Part shown: piece after piece, positions 58,336 through 64,000 of the stretch | Numbering within the stretch: position 1 is the first letter of the stretch | Layout of the letters: the number at the start of each line of letters is the position of its first letter | Assembly (NCBI GenBank): GCA_017519885.1 | Contig: JAFWRO010000036.1 | Span: 1-64,000, forward strand | Direction: 5' to 3' | DNA length: 64,000 bases | DNA from: Liminaster sp017519885 | Lineage (GTDB): Bacteria > Bacteroidota > Bacteroidia > Bacteroidales > UBA3663 | Notes under the pieces: generated by a model | What the model saw: only the letters and a program-made list of their open reading frames with translations | Database searches by the model: none | What the model was told of the DNA's origin: nothing | Made by a program: the position numbers and the translations under genes

Positions 58336-59373
58336 TCAGATCAAAGGAATACCGGCCTGGGCACAAGTGCTGCGCATCTCGCTGGGCCAGATGCTCGACT
58401 GTGTCTCACCGATATGCGCCTTGTGGAGCAGAATCATGCAAAGACGGCTCTGTCCGATGCCGCCGCCTATCGACAGTGGCAGTTCGCCTTCGAGCAGACG
58501 ATGGTGGAAGTAAAGGCTCACTCGCTCCTCCTTGTTGGTCAGTTTCAACTGTCGCAGCAAGGCTTCGGCATCCACGCGGATACCCATCGACGAAAGTTCC
58601 ATGGCTGCACCAAGTACAGGATACCACACCAGCAGGTCGCCATTCAATCCAAGGTATCCTTCTTCGTTCTCGGTGGTCCAGTCATCGTAGTCGGGAGCAC
58701 GCATATCGTGCTCCTTCCCGTCGGAAAGCTTGCCACCAATGCCCATGATGAACACGGCGCCATGCTTCTTGCAGATCATGTTCTCGCGTTCCTTCGGGTC
58801 CAGATCGGGATACATCTGACGCAACTGCTCGGCATGGATGAAGAAGATATCCTCGGGCAGGAACGGCTTGATGGTGGGATAGGTCTCGCAGATGTAGAAT
58901 TCCGTGCGAAGAATGGCACTGTAGATCTTGCGCACAATCTTCTTCAGGAACTTCACGTTGCGATCCTCCTTGCGCATCACACGCTCCCAGTCCCACTGGT
59001 CGACATACAGCGAATGGGTATTGTCGAGTTCCTCATCAGCACGAATAGCATTCATGTCGGTGACAATGCCGAACCCCTCTTCAATGCTGTATTCAGCCAG
59101 TGTGTTGCGTTTCCATTTGGCCAGCGAATGCACCACTTCGGCGCGAGCCTCCTGCATATCCTTGATGGGGAAATTCACGGCACGCTCCACACCATTCAGG
59201 TCGTCGTTCATGCCAAGGCCCCTTAAGACGAACAAGGGGGCGGTGACACGACGCAGACGCAGTTCGGTGCTCAGGCTCTGCAGAAAGAAATCCTTGATAT
59301 TCTTGATCGCCTGTTCGGTTTGCTTCAGGTTGAGGGCAGGCTTATAATCAGCAGGAATAATAAGTTTGCTCAT
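58336..59373 (-). CDS. asnA: aspartate-ammonia ligase
   Basis: A 345-aa ammonia-dependent asparagine synthetase with a class II aminoacyl-tRNA synthetase-like core. Motifs: IKNIKDFFLQSLSTEL at the N-terminus, MNDDLNGVERAVNFPIKD near residue 54, HSLAKWKRNTLAEY near 83, THSLYVDQWDWERVM near 120, and GGGIGQSRLCMILLHK near 300 (motif 3 equivalent). The length is normal. It lies 24 nt after carB on the same strand, so both ammonia/glutamine-linked genes are probably on one transcript. It is ended by a clear terminator. Confidence 0.96.
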   Translation of the reverse strand: MSKLIIPADYKPALNLKQTEQAIKNIKDFFLQSLSTELRLRRVTAPLFVLRGLGMNDDLNGVERAVNFPIKDMQEARAEVVHSLAKWKRNTLAEYSIEEGFGIVTDMNAIRADEELDNTHSLYVDQWDWERVMRKEDRNVKFLKKIVRKIYSAILRTEFYICETYPTIKPFLPEDIFFIHAEQLRQMYPDLDPKERENMICKKHGAVFIMGIGGKLSDGKEHDMRAPDYDDWTTENEEGYLGLNGDLLVWYPVLGAAMELSSMGIRVDAEALLRQLKLTNKEERVSLYFHHRLLEGELPLSIGGGIGQSRLCMILLHKAHIGETQSSIWPSEMRSTCAQAGIPLI

Positions 59374-59397
59374 TTTATCAAAAAGGATATGAAGGGA

Positions 59398-62300
59398 TTA
59401 CTCGTACTCCTGCCAACTCTTGATCTGGATATCCTCCTGCGACTTCTGGGTGAATGCCTCAATGAACGCACTTGCCAGGCGGGCATTGGTCATAAGCGGG
59501 ATGTTGTGGTCGATGGCACCACGACGAATGCGATAGCCATTGGTCAACTCGCGCTTCGAATGGTTCTTCGGGATGTTGATGATGAGGTCGAACTTGTGAG
59601 CTGCAATCATGTTCATCACGTTCAACTCCGACTCGGGCTGCTCATCAGGCCAATATACTGCAGTAGCCTTCACATTGTTGTCGTTGAGGAAGCGTGCAGT
59701 ACCAGCCGAAGCATAGATGGTATAACCTGCCTTCACCAGTTCGGCAGCTGCATCGAGCAGAGCAACCTTCGACTTGGTCTCACCCGACGAAATCATGATG
59801 GCCTTATCCTTCGAAGGCAGTTTGTAGCCTGTGGCGATAAGGGCATTGAGCAGAGCCTCGTCGAAGTCGTCACCCAGGCAGCCTACCTCGCCCGTCGAAC
59901 TCATATCCACACCAAGCACGGGGTCGGCATTCTGCAGACGTGCGAACGAGAACTGCGAAGCCTTCACGCCGATGCGGTCGATGTCGAACTCGCTCTTGTC
60001 GGGTTTCACGTAAGGAGCATCGAGCATGATACGTGTTGCCGTATCGATGAAGTTGCGCTTCAGTACCTTCGAAACGAATGGGAACGAACGCGATGCACGC
60101 AGGTTGCACTCGATGACCTTCAGGTCGCGACCCTTGGCCAGATACTGGATGTTGAATGGGCCCGAGATGTTGAGTTCCTTGGCAATGGCGCGCGAAACCT
60201 TCTTGATCTGACGAACGGTAGCGAACGAGATGTTCTGCACGGGGAAGCACATCGTGGCGTCGCCCGAATGCACACCGGCATATTCGATATGCTCCGAGAT
60301 GGCATACTCGACCACCTCACCCTGCTGGGCAACGGCATCGAACTCGATCTCGTTGGTCTCGGTCATGAACTGCGAGATCACCACAGGATATTCCTTCGAA
60401 ACCTCGCTGGCCATCTCGAGGAAGCGCTTCAGTTCGGCATCGTCGTAGCAGACGTTCATCGCAGCACCCGAAAGCACATACGAAGGACGAACGAGCACAG
60501 GATAACCTACCTCCTCGACGAACTTATGTACGTCATCCATCGAAGTCAGCGCACTCCACTTCGGCTGATCGATGCCAAGCTTGTCGAGCATGGCGCTGAA
60601 CTTGCTGCGGTTCTCGGCGCGGTCAATCGAGACTGGCGATGTGCCAAGGATGGGCACCGACTGGCGATGCAGTTTCATGGCGAGGTTGTTGGGGATCTGT
60701 CCACCCACCGAAACAATCACGCCGCGTGGCTGCTCGAGGTCAATCACGTCAAGCACACGTTCGAACGAAAGTTCGTCGAAGTAGAGACGGTCGCACATGT
60801 CGTAGTCGGTCGAAACTGTCTCGGGGTTGTAGTTGATCATGATCGACTTGTAACCCAGTTTGCGAGCCGTATTGATGGCATTCACCGAACACCAGTCGAA
60901 CTCTACCGACGAACCGATGCGGTAAGCGCCCGAGCCGAGCACTACCACCGACTTCTCGTTCGAGTAGTAGTTCACGTCGTGACCCTGCACAGCATAGGTC
61001 ATATAGAGGTAGTTGGTGAGGTCGGGATGCTCGGAAGCCACTGTCGGGATGCGCTTCACGGCAGGCAGGATGTTGAGCTTCTTGCGAAGGGCACGCACGG
61101 CAAGCACCTCCTTCTCCATGTTGCTGCCCTGATGTGCATTGAGCACGAAGCGGGCAATCTGGAAGTCCGAGAAGCCTAGCACCTTGGCCTTGGTCAGTAC
61201 ATCGGCAGGAAGTTGGTCGAGCGAAGTATAACCTTCGAGCACGTGCTTGTAATCGACGATGTTCTTCATCCTTTCGATGAACCATGGGTCGATCTTCGTG
61301 AGTTCGTACAGTCTCTCGATGCTGTAGCCTTCCTCCAAAGCCTGGGCGATGGCGAAGATACGCAGGTCGGTCGGGTTCGAAAGTTCCTCGTCGAGGTTGT
61401 CGAAGCGTGTGTGGTCGTTGCCCACAAAGCCGTGCATACCCTGTCCGATCATACGCAGACCCTTCTGCAGCATTTCCTCGAACGAACGTCCGATGGACAT
61501 GATTTCGCCCACCGACTTCATCGACGAACCGATCTTGCGGCTTACGCCCACAAACTTCGTGAGGTCCCAGCGTGGGATCTTGCAGATCATATAGTCGAGC
61601 GAAGGAGCCACATAGGCCGAGTTGGTAGTGCCCATCTCGCCAATCTGGTCGAGTGTATAGCCCAGGGCAATCTTTGCGGCAACGAATGCCAGAGGATAAC
61701 CTGTAGCCTTCGAGGCAAGGGCTGACGAACGCGACAGACGAGCATTGATCTCGATGATGCGGTAGTCGTTGGTCTCGGCATTGAAGGCAAACTGGATGTT
61801 GCACTCACCTACAATGTTCAGATGACGCACGCACATGATGGTGATGTCCTGCAGCATCTTCACCTGCTCGTCGGTCAAGGAACAGGTCGGAGCCACCACA
61901 ATCGACTCGCCAGTATGGATGCCGAGGGGGTCGAAGTTCTCCATCGAAGCCACGGTGAAGCAGTGGTCGTTGGCATCGCGAATGCACTCGAACTCGATTT
62001 CCTTCCAGCCCTTCAGCGACTCCTCTACCAGGACCTGGGGCGCAAAGGTGAAGGCACTCTCGGCAATCTCCTTGAACGTTGCCTCGTCGGGGCATACACC
62101 CGAACCCAGGCCACCCAGGGCATAGGCCGAACGGATCATGATAGGATATCCAATCTTGCGGGCCGAAGCCAAGGCATCTTCCAGGGTCTCGCAGGCATGG
62201 CTTACGGGCACCTTGGCGTCAATCTTGTTCAGTTCATTTACGAAAAGGTCGCGGTCTTCGGTGTTCATGATGGCTTCCACGCTGGTGCCAAGTACTTCCA

Positions 62301-62631
62301 CGCCGTACTCCTTCAGCACGCCCTTCAAGTAAAGTTCGGTGCCGCAGTTGAGCGCGGTCTGTCCACCGAAAGCCAGCAGGATGCCGTCGGGACGCTCCTT
62401 CTTGATGATCTCGGTCACATAGTAGGTGTTGACCGGAAGGAAATAAACCTTGTCAGCAATACCTTCTGAGGTTTGGATAGTCGCAATGTTCGGATTGACC
62501 AAAACAGAACTAATACCCTCTTCACGCAAAGCCTTCAATGCCTGACTGCCTGAATAGTCAAACTCTCCAGCCTGTCCAATCTTCAAGGCACCCGAGCCAA
62601 GAACAAGGACCTTCTTCAGTTTCTTTTTCAT
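59398..62631 (-). CDS. carB: carbamoyl-phosphate synthase large subunit
   Basis: A 1077-aa enzyme that makes carbamoyl phosphate from bicarbonate, ATP and ammonia for pyrimidines and arginine. Start KKVLVLGSGALKIGQAGEFD; first ATP-grasp at about 130-340 (SALASKATGYPLA near 300), second at about 670-870 (LVRPSYVLSGAAMNVCY near 700), oligomerisation part between them, and the C-terminal MGS-like allosteric domain (about 940-1077, GETKSKVALLDAAAELV). The NIATIQTSEG type of N-terminus is the one seen in Bacteroidetes and eukaryotic CPS. The small subunit carA is not beside it; upstream is uvrA. asnA follows after 24 nt. Confidence 0.96.
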   Translation of the reverse strand: MKKKLKKVLVLGSGALKIGQAGEFDYSGSQALKALREEGISSVLVNPNIATIQTSEGIADKVYFLPVNTYYVTEIIKKERPDGILLAFGGQTALNCGTELYLKGVLKEYGVEVLGTSVEAIMNTEDRDLFVNELNKIDAKVPVSHACETLEDALASARKIGYPIMIRSAYALGGLGSGVCPDEATFKEIAESAFTFAPQVLVEESLKGWKEIEFECIRDANDHCFTVASMENFDPLGIHTGESIVVAPTCSLTDEQVKMLQDITIMCVRHLNIVGECNIQFAFNAETNDYRIIEINARLSRSSALASKATGYPLAFVAAKIALGYTLDQIGEMGTTNSAYVAPSLDYMICKIPRWDLTKFVGVSRKIGSSMKSVGEIMSIGRSFEEMLQKGLRMIGQGMHGFVGNDHTRFDNLDEELSNPTDLRIFAIAQALEEGYSIERLYELTKIDPWFIERMKNIVDYKHVLEGYTSLDQLPADVLTKAKVLGFSDFQIARFVLNAHQGSNMEKEVLAVRALRKKLNILPAVKRIPTVASEHPDLTNYLYMTYAVQGHDVNYYSNEKSVVVLGSGAYRIGSSVEFDWCSVNAINTARKLGYKSIMINYNPETVSTDYDMCDRLYFDELSFERVLDVIDLEQPRGVIVSVGGQIPNNLAMKLHRQSVPILGTSPVSIDRAENRSKFSAMLDKLGIDQPKWSALTSMDDVHKFVEEVGYPVLVRPSYVLSGAAMNVCYDDAELKRFLEMASEVSKEYPVVISQFMTETNEIEFDAVAQQGEVVEYAISEHIEYAGVHSGDATMCFPVQNISFATVRQIKKVSRAIAKELNISGPFNIQYLAKGRDLKVIECNLRASRSFPFVSKVLKRNFIDTATRIMLDAPYVKPDKSEFDIDRIGVKASQFSFARLQNADPVLGVDMSSTGEVGCLGDDFDEALLNALIATGYKLPSKDKAIMISSGETKSKVALLDAAAELVKAGYTIYASAGTARFLNDNNVKATAVYWPDEQPESELNVMNMIAAHKFDLIINIPKNHSKRELTNGYRIRRGAIDHNIPLMTNARLASAFIEAFTQKSQEDIQIKSWQEYE

Positions 62632-62692
62632 TGTAGATGAAATTTAATAACGACTTATTGTATGGTGTTGTTGTTAACTTTCGTTTTAATTC

Positions 62693-62761
62693 TTCCCCCT
62701 AAGCAGGTATTCAGCCCCCGCTGTTCGGGGGATTGAGGGGGTGCGGAGGATTAGAGGGGGT
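62693..62761. repeat. G/C-run palindromic element at the end of uvrA
   Basis: An imperfect palindrome: CCCCCTAA (about 62694-62701) pairs with TTAGAGGGGG (62751-62760), and an inner hairpin CCCCCG-CTGTT-CGGGGG spans 62715-62731. Such G/C-run palindromes look like the dispersed REP-like elements of some Bacteroidetes genomes. The uvrA stop codon (62711-62713) lies inside it, so the last 15 or so residues of UvrA (rich in Pro, Asn, Gly) are encoded by the element. It may also act as a terminator. Confidence 0.65.
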
Positions 62762-64000
62762 CTTCAACTCTTCCTTCAAATACCTGGTCGTCCAGGTATC
62801 GAATTTCTCACAGATCTCCTCGGGGCTTCCGTGGGCGATCAGATGTCCTCCGGCTGAACCGCCATCAGGACCCATGTCGATGATGTAGTCGCAGCACTTG
62901 ATGACGTCCAGGTTGTGTTCGATGATGATCACCGTGTTGCCCTTGTCGACAAGTCGGTTGATGCAAGACATCAGCACGCGAATGTCCTCGAAATGCAGAC
63001 CCGTAGTGGGCTCGTCGAGGATATACACCGTCTTTCCCGTCTGTTTCTTCGACAGTTCGGCAGCCAGTTTCACGCGTTGCGACTCACCACCCGACAGCGT
63101 GGTCGAAGGTTGTCCCAGCTTGATGTATCCCAGGCCCACCTCCTGCAGCACCTTGATCTTGTTGAGGATGGTAGGCACGTTCTCGAAGAACTCCACGGCC
63201 TGGTTGATGGTCATATCGAGCACGTCGGCAATCGACTTTCCCTTGAAGCGCACTTCCAGCGTCTCGCGGTTGTAGCGCTTGCCCTGGCAAACCTCGCAGG
63301 GCACCATCACGTCGGGCAGGAAGTTCATCACGATGGTCTTGTATCCGTTGCCCGAACAGGCTTCGCATCGTCCTCCGCCGATGTTGAACGAGAATCGTCC
63401 GGGCTTGTAACCCCTCATCTGTGCCTCGGGCAGTTGGACGAAGAGGTTTCTGATGTCCTGGAACACGCCCGTATAGGTGGCGGGGTTCGAACGTGGTGTG
63501 CGTCCCAGGGGCGACTGGTCCACTGTGACCACCTTGTCGATGTGTTCCAGTCCGCTGATCGACGTATAGGGCAAGGGTTCGGTCAGCGAACGATAGAACT
63601 TCTGGCTGAGGATGGGCTGTAGCGTTGCATTCACCAGCGTCGACTTGCCCGAACCCGACACACCCGTCACGCCAATCAGGCAACCCAGTGGGAACTCCAC
63701 CTTTTCGCCCTTGAGGTTGTGCCCCGTTGCACCTTCGAGCACCAGCATCTTGCCGTTGCCCTTGCGACGCACGGCAGGCACTTCGATGCGACGTGTGCCG
63801 TTCAGGTAGTCGCTCGTCAGCGTGTGTTCCTTGAGCATCTGGTCGGGAGTGCCTTCAAACACCACGTTGCCGCCCTTGCGTCCCGCACCAGGTCCGATGT
63901 CCACGAGGTAGTCCGACTGCAGCATCATGTCGCGGTCGTGTTCCACCACGATGATCGTATTGCCGATGTCGCGCAGTTTCTTCAGCGACTGTATCAGCAG
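62711..64000 (-). CDS. uvrA: UvrA excinuclease ATPase subunit, partial (C-terminal part)
   Basis: The last 429 codons of uvrA; the gene runs off the window end, since the frame stays open through 64000 (LLIQSLKKLRDIGNTIIVVE precedes the first GTG). Seen: Walker B end IIVVEHDRDMM of the first ABC half, Walker A GVSGSGKSTLVNATL of the second half, zinc finger CEACSGNGYK with CEVCQGKRY, ABC signature LSGGESQRVKLAAELS, and Walker B VYILDEPTTGLHFEDI. It recognises DNA damage with UvrB in nucleotide excision repair. The tail TPSNPPHPLNPPNSGG is atypical and comes from the palindromic repeat at 62693-62761. Confidence 0.96.
   Translation of the reverse strand: MLIQSLKKLRDIGNTIIVVEHDRDMMLQSDYLVDIGPGAGRKGGNVVFEGTPDQMLKEHTLTSDYLNGTRRIEVPAVRRKGNGKMLVLEGATGHNLKGEKVEFPLGCLIGVTGVSGSGKSTLVNATLQPILSQKFYRSLTEPLPYTSISGLEHIDKVVTVDQSPLGRTPRSNPATYTGVFQDIRNLFVQLPEAQMRGYKPGRFSFNIGGGRCEACSGNGYKTIVMNFLPDVMVPCEVCQGKRYNRETLEVRFKGKSIADVLDMTINQAVEFFENVPTILNKIKVLQEVGLGYIKLGQPSTTLSGGESQRVKLAAELSKKQTGKTVYILDEPTTGLHFEDIRVLMSCINRLVDKGNTVIIIEHNLDVIKCCDYIIDMGPDGGSAGGHLIAHGSPEEICEKFDTWTTRYLKEELKTPSNPPHPLNPPNSGG

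Noticed and set aside
59320..61179. Long 619-codon plus-strand ORF opposite carB
   Set aside because: It is the shadow of the GC-rich, strongly codon-biased carB gene; carB has full domain structure and the opposite ORF has His/Arg/Leu-rich sequence without motifs.
59398..62631. carA fused to or next to carB
   Set aside because: The 1077-aa protein has only the two ATP-grasp halves and the MGS domain; no glutaminase sequence is found before or after it.
1..64000. tRNA, rRNA, IS elements or prophage genes
   Set aside because: I looked in all intergenic spacers and saw no cloverleaf-like sequence, transposase or phage gene; nearly all spacers are shorter than 250 bp.

Overview
The window looks like chromosomal DNA of a gut or rumen type Bacteroidales bacterium, most likely Prevotellaceae. 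Evidence: promoters of the Bacteroidetes form (TTTG, about 20 nt, TAnnTTTG) upstream of many genes, almost no Shine-Dalgarno sequences, AT-rich spacers, an Na+-pumping NADH:quinone reductase operon, DUF349/DUF4301/GH106/GH105/LruC families, a pyrroloquinone-free ammonia-dependent asparagine synthetase, and many secreted glycan-active enzymes. I see no tRNA, rRNA, insertion sequence, prophage or CRISPR array. The 3' end of the window cuts through uvrA.

Layout. 0.1-4.3 kb: two paralogous AT-rich LruC-type lipoproteins separated by a 41-bp tandem array of palindromic units. 4.5-10.7 kb: tcdA, an EF-hand membrane protein and hisGDC, all on the minus strand behind one strong promoter. 10.7-23.3 kb: a GH106-like enzyme, valS, a DUF349 protein, an orphan cas6 behind rsmE, a nucleoside MFS transporter and a DUF4301 protein. 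23.4-28.9 kb (plus): relA-like (p)ppGpp synthetase, a lipoprotein, MscS channel and M18 aminopeptidase, ended by a strong terminator. 28.9-32.1 kb (minus): a 59-residue membrane protein, an M23/LysM hydrolase, and grpE-dnaJ-like-TSCPD. 32.2-35.3 kb (plus): ispE, a LacI regulator and a KduD/gluconate-5-dehydrogenase-like SDR. 35.3-41.5 kb (plus): nqrABCDEF.

41.5-49.0 kb (minus) is a compact four-gene operon of exported carbohydrate enzymes (unknown 632-aa protein, GH13, GH5, GH9) with no SusC/SusD pair. 49.0-49.4 kb carries a 95-aa protein whose N-terminal half resembles a Nif11-type leader. 49.5-57.1 kb (plus) runs from housekeeping genes (parE, coaD, S41 protease) straight into pectin genes (a CE12-CE8 fused esterase and GH105). 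57.2-64.0 kb (minus): a low-complexity secreted protein, asnA, carB and partial uvrA.

How it fits together: the CE12-CE8 protein would de-esterify pectin/rhamnogalacturonan, GH105 would release unsaturated uronic acid from the resulting oligosaccharides, and the KduD-like SDR 20 kb away could act on the downstream keto-sugar. The GH9/GH5/GH13 operon points to beta-glucan and alpha-glucan use. Most noteworthy: the palindromic 41-bp array; a histidine-free orphan Cas6 with a TTG start; a DnaJ-like protein in the grpE-dnaJ position with no zinc-finger domain; NqrC with a 12-cysteine pentapeptide-repeat tail; a terminator whose U-tract doubles as the -7 box of the next gene; and a GH13 enzyme with a changed region I.
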